This document shows positions 25,877-33,304 of a DNA stretch of 57,693 nucleotides, in pieces. The stretch is taken from positions 1 to 57,693 of the forward strand of contig JAFTYW010000002.1 of the NCBI GenBank assembly GCA_017461245.1. The letters are read 5' to 3'. The position numbers and the translations under genes were made by a program. Under the pieces are notes generated by a model. The model saw nothing but the letters and a program-made list of their open reading frames with translations, had not been told where the DNA came from and did no database searches. Positions within the stretch are counted from its first letter, which is position 1. Each line of letters opens with the position of its first letter. Source of the DNA: Oscillospiraceae bacterium. GTDB taxonomy: Bacteria; Bacillota; Clostridia; Oscillospirales; Ruminococcaceae.

Positions 25877-28114
25877 TTGGCAAGAAGTAAAAAACAGCCC
25901 GAAGAAAAAAAGCGCAAGGGGCTGGACGTTAACGCTGAAATTGCGGGAGCGGGCACTGTTTTAGAGCAGGGAATAACCGACACTCTGGAAACCAACTATA
26001 TGCCCTATGCAATGAGCGTTATTGTTTCGCGTGCCATCCCTGAGATCGACGGTCTTAAGCCGTCGCACAGAAAGCTGCTCTTTTCTATGTATAAGTCGGG
26101 GCTTCTCGGCTCGGACAGAAAGAAATCTGCCAGCATCGTCGGCGACGCTATGAAATTAAACCCTCACGGTGACGCTGCGATCTACGACACAATGGTTCGT
26201 CTTGCCCGAGGCAACGAGGCGCTTCTGCACCCCTACGTTGATTCAAAGGGCAACTTCGGTAAAATGTACTCAAAAAATATGGCCTACGCCGCCGCCCGTT
26301 ACACCGAGGCAAAGCTGGAGCCTATCTGTAAGGAGTTTTTTGCCGATATAGATAAGGACACAGTAGATTTTGTTCCTAACTATGACAACACAATGATGGA
26401 GCCTACACTGCTACCGACCTCTTTCCCCAACATTTTAACAAACGTTAACCTCGGCATCGCAGTTGGTATGGCAAGCTCGATATGCTCCTTTAACTTGGAG
26501 GAGGTCTGCACCACCACCATCGAGCTTATGAAAAACCCTGCACACGATATTCTTTCAACTCTCAAGGCTCCCGATTTTCCAGGCGGCGGCTTCGTTATCT
26601 ACAATGCCCAGGAGCTTGAAAAAATTTATAAAACGGGTAGAGGCTCGGTTAAAGTCCGTGCAAAGTACGCCTACGATAAATCAGAAAACTGCATTGATAT
26701 AACCGAAATTCCCTATACTGCAACCATCGAGGCTATAATCGACAAGGTCATCGAGCTTGTTAAGGCAGGCAAGATAAAGGAAATTTCGGATATCCGAGAC
26801 GAGTCCGACCTCGGCGGTCTTAAGATAACGATCGACCTGCGCCGTGGTGCCGACCCCGACAAGCTCATGCAAAAGCTCTTTAAGATGACGGCGCTTGAGG
26901 ATAACTTCCCCTGCAACTTTAACATCCTTATCGGCACGACTCCTAAGGTTATGGGCGTCGGCGAGATTTTGGAGGAATGGACCGCATTCAGAAGAGAGTG
27001 TGTCCGCCGCAGAACATATTACACCCTTTCAAACCTCAAAGATAAGCTCCACCTCTTGCGAGGTCTTGAGGCAATACTTTTAGATATTGATAAGGCTATC
27101 AAGATAGTAAGGGAAACCGAGGAAGAGGCAATGGTTATTCCAAACCTTATGATAGGCTTTGGAATTGACGAGATTCAGGCAGAGTACGTTGCTGAGATTC
27201 GCCTTAGAAACTTAAACCGCGAGTATATCATCAAGCGCACCGACGAGATCGCAAGGCTTCAAGAAGAGATCTACGACCTTGAGGATATCGTAAACAGCCG
27301 CCGCAGAATTGATAAAATTATTATTTCTGAGCTTGAGGCGGTCGTTAAAAAGTATGCAAAGCCGCGTAAAACTCAGATCGAGTATAATGCTACAGAGTAC
27401 GTAGAGGAGCCCGAGCAGATTCCCGATTATCCCGTAAACCTGTTCTTTACAAAGGACGGATATTTCAAGAAGATAACTCCGCAGTCGCTTAGAATGAGTA
27501 GCGACCATAAGCTTAAGACCGATGACGAAATTATCTGCCATCTTGAAACTACCAACTCGATAGAGCTGCTTTTCTTTACTGATAAGCATCAGGTCTACAA
27601 GGCAAAGGCAAGCGACTTTGAGGACCATAAGGCAAGCATCTTAGGCGATTACATCCCTGCCAAGCTTTCAATGGATGAGAACGAAAAGGCTATCTGTATG
27701 GTCGCAACCAGCGATTATTCGGGACACATAATGCTCTTCTTTGAAAACGGTAAGGCGGCAAAGATCCCGATGAGCGCCTTTGAAACCAAGTCAAACCGCA
27801 AAAAGCTTACAGCGGCTTACAGCGATAAATCTCCTCTCATTGCCCTTTTCAGCGCTAAAGAGGATAGGGAGTACGTAATTCGCAGCAGCGCAGGCAGGTA
27901 TCTTATCGTGCACAGTGGCTCGGTAGCACTTAAGACCTCAAGGAGCACTCAAGGCGTCGCCGCTATGAGCCTTAAGAAAAACCACCGTGTTGAAAAGGTC
28001 GAACTGCTCGCCGAGGATAGATTTGCAAACCCGAACCGCTACCGCACCAAGAATATTCCCGCCGCAGGCTCAACTTTGGCCAGCGCCGATGCGGGCGAGC
28101 AGCTTACTTTTTAA
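25877..28114 (+). CDS. parC: Type IIA topoisomerase cleavage subunit (ParC/GyrA-like)
   Basis: A 745-aa protein; YAMSVIVSRAIPEIDGLKPSHRKLLFSMYKSGLL opens the breakage-reunion domain, HPYVDSKGNFGKMYSKNMAYAAARYTEAKL holds the active-site Tyr (AARYTE), and the tower/coiled coil follows. The C-terminal domain is short and poor in clear GyrA-box motifs, favouring topoisomerase IV over gyrase. Start is at TTG or a near codon: SD AAAGGAG precedes a TTG at 25877. It is translated with the ParE-like partner. Confidence 0.88.
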   Translation: MARSKKQPEEKKRKGLDVNAEIAGAGTVLEQGITDTLETNYMPYAMSVIVSRAIPEIDGLKPSHRKLLFSMYKSGLLGSDRKKSASIVGDAMKLNPHGDAAIYDTMVRLARGNEALLHPYVDSKGNFGKMYSKNMAYAAARYTEAKLEPICKEFFADIDKDTVDFVPNYDNTMMEPTLLPTSFPNILTNVNLGIAVGMASSICSFNLEEVCTTTIELMKNPAHDILSTLKAPDFPGGGFVIYNAQELEKIYKTGRGSVKVRAKYAYDKSENCIDITEIPYTATIEAIIDKVIELVKAGKIKEISDIRDESDLGGLKITIDLRRGADPDKLMQKLFKMTALEDNFPCNFNILIGTTPKVMGVGEILEEWTAFRRECVRRRTYYTLSNLKDKLHLLRGLEAILLDIDKAIKIVRETEEEAMVIPNLMIGFGIDEIQAEYVAEIRLRNLNREYIIKRTDEIARLQEEIYDLEDIVNSRRRIDKIIISELEAVVKKYAKPRKTQIEYNATEYVEEPEQIPDYPVNLFFTKDGYFKKITPQSLRMSSDHKLKTDDEIICHLETTNSIELLFFTDKHQVYKAKASDFEDHKASILGDYIPAKLSMDENEKAICMVATSDYSGHIMLFFENGKAAKIPMSAFETKSNRKKLTAAYSDKSPLIALFSAKEDREYVIRSSAGRYLIVHSGSVALKTSRSTQGVAAMSLKKNHRVEKVELLAEDRFANPNRYRTKNIPAAGSTLASADAGEQLTF

Positions 28115-28141
28115 ATTATAGAAAAAATTAGTAAGTTTGCA

Positions 28142-28170
28142 TTGATTTTCTAACAAAGTGGCTGTATAAT
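28142..28170 (+). promoter_or_regulatory. Promoter of fba
   Basis: TTGATT (28142-28147), 17 bases, TATAAT (28165-28170). Confidence 0.75.
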
Positions 28171-28210
28171 ATTTTTATAAATGTGTGAAAACTTAAGGAG
28201 GACTTCAAAC

Positions 28211-29074
28211 ATGTTAGTATCAGCAAAAGAAATGCTTAACAAAGCAAAGGCAGGCAAATATGCCGTAGGTCAGTTCAATATCAACAACCTTGAGTGGACC
28301 AAGGCTATCCTTCAAACCGCTCAGGAGCTTAACTCTCCCGTTATTCTCGGTGTTTCCGAGGGCGCAGGAAAATATATGTGCGGCTATACCACCGTTGTAG
28401 GTATGGTTAATGGAATGATTAATGAGCTCGGCATCACCGTTCCCGTTGCTCTCCACCTTGACCACGGTAGCTATGAAGGCGCTAAAAAGTGCATCGAGGC
28501 AGGTTTCTCCTCGGTTATGTTTGACGGTTCTCATTATCCCATTGAGGAAAATATCGAGAAGACCAAGGAACTCGTTGGCATCTGCGATGAGCTCGGCCTT
28601 TCGCTTGAGGCAGAGGTCGGCGCGATCGGCGGCGAGGAAGACGGCGTTATCGGCGGAGGCGAGGTTGCTGATCCCGATGAGTGCAAAATGATTGCAGACC
28701 TCGGCGTCACAATGCTCGCTGCAGGTATCGGTAACATCCACGGTAAATATCCTGAAAATTGGGGCGGCCTTAACTTTGAGGTCCTCGCAAAGATCCAGGA
28801 AAAGACCGGAACTATGCCTTTAGTTCTTCACGGCGGCACAGGTATCCCTGCTGAGATGATTCAGAAGGCTATCTCCCTCGGCGTTTCCAAGATCAACGTT
28901 AACACCGAGTGCCAGCTCGCTTTCTCGGCTGCAACCCGTAAGTACATCGAAGAGGGTAAGGACCTTGTCGGTAAGGGCTTCGATCCCAGAAAGGTTCTCG
29001 CTCCCGGCGTTGAAGCTATCAAGGCAACCGTTAAGGAGAAGATGGAGCTCTTCGGCTCTGTTAACAAGGCCTAA
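28211..29074 (+). CDS. fba: Class II fructose-1,6-bisphosphate aldolase
   Basis: A 287-aa protein; ATG 28211 has SD AAGGAGG. Pattern of the class II zinc aldolase: AVGQFNINNLEW, ALHLDHGSYEGAKKCIEAGFSSVMFDGSHYP (Asp general acid and zinc His), LEAEVGAIGGEEDGV, AAGIGNIHGKYP, LVLHGGTGIP and VSKINVNTECQ. GGEEDGV is the mark of true FbaA-type enzymes, so this is the likely glycolytic/gluconeogenic aldolase, unlike the operon-specific relative at 12344. Runs into ylbF 11 bases downstream. Confidence 0.93.
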   Translation: MLVSAKEMLNKAKAGKYAVGQFNINNLEWTKAILQTAQELNSPVILGVSEGAGKYMCGYTTVVGMVNGMINELGITVPVALHLDHGSYEGAKKCIEAGFSSVMFDGSHYPIEENIEKTKELVGICDELGLSLEAEVGAIGGEEDGVIGGGEVADPDECKMIADLGVTMLAAGIGNIHGKYPENWGGLNFEVLAKIQEKTGTMPLVLHGGTGIPAEMIQKAISLGVSKINVNTECQLAFSAATRKYIEEGKDLVGKGFDPRKVLAPGVEAIKATVKEKMELFGSVNKA

Positions 29075-29085
29075 GGAGTAACAAA

Positions 29086-29499
29086 ATGGAATTATACAAA
29101 CTTGCAAGAGAGCTCGGAAAAGCCATTCAGGCAGACGAGAGATATTTAAATATTCAGAAATGCATCCAAGCAAACGACAAGGACGCCGCTTTAAATGAGC
29201 TTATGGCAAAGATTCAGTTTATCCAGACTGCTTATCAGAGTGAAGTTCAGGGCGAAGGCAACGCCGAAAAGCTCGCTGGGTACGATAAAGAGTTTCAGCA
29301 GCTTTATGCTCAGATCATGCAGAATGAGAATATGAAGAATTACGAGGCGGCAAGAGGCGAGATCGATAAGATGATGAACTACATTGTCGGCATTCTCACC
29401 CTCTCTGTAAACGGCGAGGACCCCGAAACCTGCGAGCCCACCGAGCACGAGTGCGGCCACGATCACGATTGCGACTGCGGCTGCCACGACTGCCACTAA
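29086..29499 (+). CDS. YlbF/YmcA-family protein with Cys/His-rich tail
   Basis: A 137-aa protein. Residues 1-110 match the all-helical YlbF/YmcA family (LARELGKAIQADERYLNIQKCI..DAALNELMAKIQ..YDKEFQQLYAQIMQNENMKNYEAARGEIDKMMNYI). In B. subtilis these proteins form the Ric complex that carries iron-sulphur clusters and steers RNase Y. The last 22 residues contain six Cys and five His (ending DCDCGCHDCH), a plausible metal-binding tail. Probably co-transcribed with fba, then a terminator. The tail could reflect metal storage or cluster binding; this is inference. Confidence 0.85.
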   Translation: MELYKLARELGKAIQADERYLNIQKCIQANDKDAALNELMAKIQFIQTAYQSEVQGEGNAEKLAGYDKEFQQLYAQIMQNENMKNYEAARGEIDKMMNYIVGILTLSVNGEDPETCEPTEHECGHDHDCDCGCHDCH

Positions 29500-29552
29500 T
29501 CGAGACCTCAAGCAAAACCGATTTAAAATTAAATCAAAACCAAATCAAAACA

Positions 29553-29586
29553 AAAAAGCCCGAAGGCACTTGCCTTCGGGCTTTTT
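29553..29586 (+). terminator. Terminator after the fba-ylbF unit
   Basis: AAAAGCCCGAAGGCA, loop CT, TGCCTTCGGGCTTTTT. A close relative stands at 32542-32578. Confidence 0.92.
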
Positions 29587-29612
29587 ATATGAGTTTAACT
29601 AAAATTATATGA

Positions 29613-29900
29613 TTAATTTAAGATTTCGTAAGAAAAAATGTTGAATTTGTGGCTTTTATTAAATAGTATCTTTTCATCTAAAATCTTATGCATTGTAGAA
29701 ACAGACTCACTAAATTCACTGGGCAAGCTGTGTTCGCCTTTAATAATTACCTTACTTGCGTCGCACTCACTCCAAAGCAAATCCCAAAATGCATCCCAGT
29801 TTTTTCCGTACCACTCAGGGAAATCAAACGCAACACGTATTCTTTCGTGAATTTCTTCTAAGTATTTGCAACCTGTTAAATCTAATTCAATTATTTTCAT
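29613..29900 (-). CDS. Barstar-family ribonuclease inhibitor (immunity protein)
   Basis: A 95-aa protein with the barstar fold pattern: KIIELDLTGCKYLEEIHERIRVAFDFPEWYGKNWDAFWDLL..VIIKGEHSLP, where WYGKNWDAFWD is the family hallmark (Asp and Trp contact the nuclease active site). SD GGCGGAG. It lies 13 bases after the stop of a barnase-like gene on the same strand, so toxin and inhibitor are co-expressed. Confidence 0.92.
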   Translation of the reverse strand: MKIIELDLTGCKYLEEIHERIRVAFDFPEWYGKNWDAFWDLLWSECDASKVIIKGEHSLPSEFSESVSTMHKILDEKILFNKSHKFNIFSYEILN

Positions 29901-29913
29901 TTATGTCTCCGCC

Positions 29914-30480
29914 CTATATAATTTCGTAAAATGTTTGATAATGATCATATGTAACAAATATTAATCCATCATTAGACCATAAAATTCTTTGGGAATTACG
30001 TTGGCCGGTTTTATAATTAATATCCGCTTCATACCAAATTCTTCCGTTAGCATAAGGTAAATGCCCGTTAAAATTTTTATAATTTCCTAATGTCAACATT
30101 TTGCCTGGAACAAAATTTGATGGCCATTTACCAGGTTTCCAACCAGACAGTGATGCATTATAGCTACTAATATAGTAGTTGGGTAATTTACACTCGTATT
30201 TTAGCCGCCAATCTGCGCCATCTACACCATCAATTGTTGCTGTTCCTGCTGTGATTGCTTGCATTAATTTAATTTTACAACGACAATTCGGGTGTGTTGG
30301 CGGCTCGGAGTAAGGGGTCTCCGTAATTAACCAAATTTTTCCGTGATTCTTTGCACATTCAAAACATCTTTTCCAATCCTCAACACTAACCCAATGCTTG
30401 TAATTTAAACTGGTAGTAATTTGAGGTGACAACTGGTTGCCGCTTGTAGCGGCATTTGCAATAGCTGAAAGTAAACTCAA
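29914..30480 (-). CDS. Barnase-family ribonuclease toxin with CxxC/HPNCRC N-terminal module
   Basis: A 188-aa protein starting at TTG 30480 with SD GGAAGGAG. The C-terminal half aligns with barnase: KLPNYYIS..LSGWKPGKW..VPGKMLTLGNYKN..LPYANGRIWYEADINY (general base Glu), RNSQRILWSNDGLIFVTYDHYQTF (Arg and His). All catalytic residues are kept. The N-terminal half has FECAKNHGK and PPTHPNCRCK, the Cys pairs seen in Mu-F-like and other polymorphic-toxin pre-domains. There is no signal peptide, so export would need a dedicated route; use as an intracellular or contact-delivered RNase is inference. Confidence 0.88.
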   Translation of the reverse strand: MSLLSAIANAATSGNQLSPQITTSLNYKHWVSVEDWKRCFECAKNHGKIWLITETPYSEPPTHPNCRCKIKLMQAITAGTATIDGVDGADWRLKYECKLPNYYISSYNASLSGWKPGKWPSNFVPGKMLTLGNYKNFNGHLPYANGRIWYEADINYKTGQRNSQRILWSNDGLIFVTYDHYQTFYEII

Positions 30481-30841
30481 TTTAATTTTTCTCCTTCCTT
30501 ATTGTATCACTCTTTTGCACAAAAGTATAGTTTGAATTTCTTTTATTAAAATAATCGACTACTTTTAGTGTAATCAATTATTTCTGCAAAGTCACACGAA
30601 ATCTGTCGAAAAGAAAAATTTTGAGTTGATATATGTAAAAAACACAAACAGCCCCACAAATTTCGTTTTTGGAATCGGGGCAGTTTTATTTCGTAGGGAA
30701 GGAGTAACCCATTCCTCTCCTTTCGTTTTACCCATATAAAAAGAGAAGAACTTTGTTTTTGTGCCGAATTTTAGATTTGGCACTTTACTTTTTGCGGCGC
30801 AGCCGTTATAATTAATTTCGGCAAAAAGGAGATGTTATAAA
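30481..30841. other. Intergenic region between divergent toxin and SulP genes
   Basis: No convincing gene. It holds a weak hairpin with AACAGCCCC / GGGGCAGTT arms (about 30646-30685) and, at 30693-30719, a degenerate single REP arm (GTAGGGAAGGAG..). An SD AAAGGAG for SulP lies at 30825-30831. A 63-codon minus-strand ORF here has no support. Confidence 0.5.
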
Positions 30842-32497
30842 TTGAAAAGCTTTTATCTTAAGCCAAAGTTCTTTTCTGTTATGAAAAACTATTCGGCAGG
30901 GCAGCTTGTAAAGGATATCGTTGCAGGTGTTATAGTTGCAATTATCGCTCTGCCCCTGTCGATTGCGCTGGCGCTTGCTTCGGGCGTTGAGCCCGCCTGC
31001 GGTATTTATACGGCGATTGCGGCAGGTTTTTGCGTTTCGCTTTTTGGCGGCAGCCGCATACAAATTGCAGGCCCTACGGCCGCATTTGCATCAATAGTCG
31101 CAGGCATTGTTGCTTCACAGGGAATGGACGGGCTCTTTATCGCCACCATTCTTGCGGGTGTTATGCTTATTTTGATGGGCGTTTTACGCTTCGGCTCTCT
31201 TATTAAGTTTATTCCGCATACAATAACAACAGGTTTCACCTCGGGCATTGCGCTCACCATTCTTATCGGACAGATAAAGGATTTTCTCGGCCTTACATAC
31301 GCGAGCGGGGTAAAACCTATTGAAACGTTAGAAAAAATTGAGGCTAACATTGAGTTTGCAGGCACTTTTTCCTGGCAGGCACTTGTCGTTGGCGCAGTCA
31401 GCCTTGCAATACTTATAATTTATCCCAAGCTTGAAAAAAGAGTTCCGCCGTCGCTGGTAGCGGTTCTGGCGGGCGCCCTTATGGTCGCATTCCTGCCCGG
31501 ATTTGAGGAGGGCGTCTACACAATACGTGACCTTTACACCATCCCCTCGGGGCTTCCCAAGGTTGATTTCGGCGGTATGGATCTGAGTTTTGAAAAAGTA
31601 TCTGCCGTTTTGCCAGATGCCTTTACGATCGCAATTCTTGCGGCCATTGAATCACTGCTTTCCTGTGTCGTGGCAGACGGTATGGTAAACTCTCACCACA
31701 ATTCCAATGCCGAGCTGGTAGGTCAGGGTATAGGCAATATAGCATCGGTGCTTTTCGGCGGAATTCCCGCAACGGGAGCCATTGCAAGAACTGCGGCAAA
31801 CGCCAAAAACGGCGGCAAAACCCCCGTAGCAGGTATGGTGCACGCAGTTGTGCTTTTGCTTGTGCTTCTGTTCCTTATGCCTTATGCGGGCCTTATTCCT
31901 ATGCCGACTATCGCCGCGATACTGTTTATGGTTGCATATAATATGAGTGAGTGGAAAAAGTTTGTGCGCATATTAAAAACCGCCCCCAAAAGCGATATAC
32001 TTATTCTTGTAGCAACCTTTGGACTTACCGTTGTGTTTGACCTCGTTGTTGCGATCGCTGTCGGTATGGTGCTTACGGCTATGCTCTTTATGAAGAGAAT
32101 GAGCGACGAAACCTCTGTAAACGGCTGGAAGTATATAGATCCCGACACCGACGAGGACGGCATTGATCTAAAGGTCGTTCCCAAGGACGTGAGGGTCTAT
32201 GAGATCAGCGGACCGCTTTTCTTTGGCGCCGCAGATAAGATTCCCGAAATTATTTTGAAGGATTACACCCGTTGCCTTATATTGAGAATGCGCGCAGTAC
32301 CGTCCCTTGACTCAACCGCACTCAATGCTCTTGAACTCCTTTGCGAAAAGTGCAAAAAGCAGGGAGTTAGACTCATTCTTTCCCACGTAAATGAACAGCC
32401 CCTGCAGGTTATGCGTAAGTCGGGTTTTTATGGTATGGTCGGAGAGGACAACTTCTGCGCTCATATTGATGAGGCCCTCACAAAAGCAAGCAACTAA
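30842..32497 (+). CDS. SulP-family anion transporter with STAS domain
   Basis: A 551-aa protein, start TTG 30842 after AAGGAG. About 12 membrane helices of the SulP family follow: DIVAGVIVAIIALPLSIALALASG near residue 22, GGSRIQIAGPTAAF near 69, FGGIPATGAIARTAANAKNGGKTPVAGMVHAV near 305. The cytoplasmic C-terminal STAS domain covers about 440-551 (VYEISGPLFFGAADKI..CLILRMRAVPSLDSTALNALELL). SulP carriers take up sulphate, bicarbonate or dicarboxylates with protons or sodium. Substrate not readable. It has its own terminator and no partner gene. Confidence 0.92.
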   Translation: MKSFYLKPKFFSVMKNYSAGQLVKDIVAGVIVAIIALPLSIALALASGVEPACGIYTAIAAGFCVSLFGGSRIQIAGPTAAFASIVAGIVASQGMDGLFIATILAGVMLILMGVLRFGSLIKFIPHTITTGFTSGIALTILIGQIKDFLGLTYASGVKPIETLEKIEANIEFAGTFSWQALVVGAVSLAILIIYPKLEKRVPPSLVAVLAGALMVAFLPGFEEGVYTIRDLYTIPSGLPKVDFGGMDLSFEKVSAVLPDAFTIAILAAIESLLSCVVADGMVNSHHNSNAELVGQGIGNIASVLFGGIPATGAIARTAANAKNGGKTPVAGMVHAVVLLLVLLFLMPYAGLIPMPTIAAILFMVAYNMSEWKKFVRILKTAPKSDILILVATFGLTVVFDLVVAIAVGMVLTAMLFMKRMSDETSVNGWKYIDPDTDEDGIDLKVVPKDVRVYEISGPLFFGAADKIPEIILKDYTRCLILRMRAVPSLDSTALNALELLCEKCKKQGVRLILSHVNEQPLQVMRKSGFYGMVGEDNFCAHIDEALTKASN

Positions 32498-32541
32498 AAG
32501 CCGCTTGGTGTTTTTCGCCTACTATTGATAAAAAAACAAGC

Positions 32542-32578
32542 AAAGCCCGAAAGCATTTGCTTTCGGGCTTTTATTTTT
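32542..32578 (+). terminator. Terminator after SulP
   Basis: AAAGCCCGAAAGCA, loop TT, TGCTTTCGGGCTTTT; near-copy of the hairpin at 29553-29586. Confidence 0.9.
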
Positions 32579-32612
32579 TAGAAAAAAGTTTTTGGAAAAA
32601 GCAAGAAAGGTA

Positions 32613-32641
32613 TTGACAAAGCTAAAAAGCTGTGGTAATAT
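32613..32641 (+). promoter_or_regulatory. tRNA operon promoter
   Basis: TTGACA (32613-32618), 17 bases, TAATAT (32636-32641), 16 bases before tRNA-Thr. Confidence 0.8.
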
Positions 32642-32657
32642 AATAAAGCTGTTTTGT

Positions 32658-32733
32658 GCTGGTGTAGCTCAGCTGGTAGAGCAGCTGATTTGTAATCAGC
32701 AGGTCGGGGGTTCGAATCCGTCCACCAGCTCCA
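32658..32733 (+). tRNA. tRNA-Thr (anticodon TGT)
   Basis: A 76-nt cloverleaf: acceptor GCTGGTG/CACCAGC, D arm with AGCTGGTAGAGC, anticodon arm CTGATTTGTAATCAG (TGT), T arm with standard TTCGAAT loop, discriminator T and encoded CCA. Confidence 0.95.
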
Positions 32734-32763
32734 AGCGCATTTTCAGCGCACAGCTTAATATTC

Positions 32764-32848
32764 GGGAGTGTACCCAAGTGGCCAAAGGGGGCAGACTGTA
32801 AATCTGTTGTCTATGACTTCGATGGTCCGAATCCATCCGCTCCCACCA
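32764..32848 (+). tRNA. tRNA-Tyr (anticodon GTA)
   Basis: An 85-nt class II tRNA with a long variable arm: acceptor GGGAGTG/CGCTCCC, anticodon arm CAGACTGTAAATCTG (GTA), variable arm around GTCTATGAC, encoded CCA. The T loop reads TCCGAAT, so position 55, nearly always T (pseudouridine), is C. Confidence 0.93.
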
Positions 32849-32850
32849 AA

Positions 32851-32886
32851 CAAAAATACCACCCAATCGGGTGGTATTTTTGTTTG
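32851..32886 (+). terminator. Terminator of the tRNA operon
   Basis: CAAAAATACCACCC, loop AATC, GGGTGGTATTTTTG, directly after tRNA-Tyr. Confidence 0.9.
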
Positions 32887-33056
32887 GTGCGATCGAGTCG
32901 GTGAGATGAGGGCCATCGCAGATGGGCCGGCGACGCAGGACAAAAGGTACGATAGCCTTTTGTCTCTGCCAAAGTCTCGAGTAAGGCAAGTGATTTTGGG
33001 CACCGCTCGGAGCGGTCAAAATCACGCCGACGCAGAGTACCCATCCGCTCCCACCA
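32887..33056. other. Structured non-coding segment behind tRNA-Tyr
   Basis: Three strong stems: TGCGAT/ATCGCA (about 32888-32921), GCAGGACAAAAGG/CCTTTTGTCTCTGC (about 32936-32970), and GTGATTTTG/CAAAATCAC enclosing ACCGCTC/GAGCGGT (about 32990-33025). It ends with a copy of the tRNA-Tyr 3' end including CCA. No protein-coding frame is convincing. It could be a structured RNA or the remnant of an integrated element. Confidence 0.45.
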
Positions 33057-33304
33057 AAAATCTTCGTATCGCAAGATACGGGGATTTTTACTTTTTCACT
33101 ATTACCTCTTCACTCTTCACCTTTCTTTTATTTGCTCGGATTTTTGGGAAGTAATAAGTAATAGTGAATAGTGAAGAAGTGGAATCCGCCAACGGCGGAA
33201 TATCACCGAAATCTCCATCAAGGTGGATTTGAATCACCGAAAATAATATGTCTTGTTTTTTTTAATAATTTATAGTAATATAAAGAAAAACTCAAGGGGG
33301 CATT
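33057..33304. repeat. Terminator-like hairpin and dispersed-repeat-like sequence
   Basis: At 33057-33090 a CGTATC/GATACG hairpin is followed by TTTTT. At about 33085-33180 two inverted blocks rich in TAATAGTGAA / TTCACTATTA follow, then short hairpins such as TCCGCC/GGCGGA. This looks like a MITE- or ERIC-like intergenic repeat. A weak promoter (TTGTTT, 17 bases, TAATAT at about 33253-33281) leads to yeiH. Confidence 0.45.

Larger units (their letters stand above)
32833..33058 (+). repeat. Direct repeat of the tRNA-Tyr 3' end
   Basis: CCATCCGCTCCCACCAAA occurs at 32833-32850 (tRNA-Tyr 3' end) and again, identical, at 33041-33058. The 190 bases between begin with a terminator and then hold strongly folded DNA. 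Direct repeats of a tRNA 3' end are the usual scar of integration at a tRNA gene. Confidence 0.75.

Noticed and set aside
30592-30783. 63-codon minus-strand ORF
   Set aside because: It covers a hairpin and a degenerate REP arm and has neither a domain nor a good ribosome site.
32691-33154. Overlapping ORFs on both strands across the tRNA region
   Set aside because: They read through tRNA genes, a terminator and folded non-coding DNA and have no recognisable domain.
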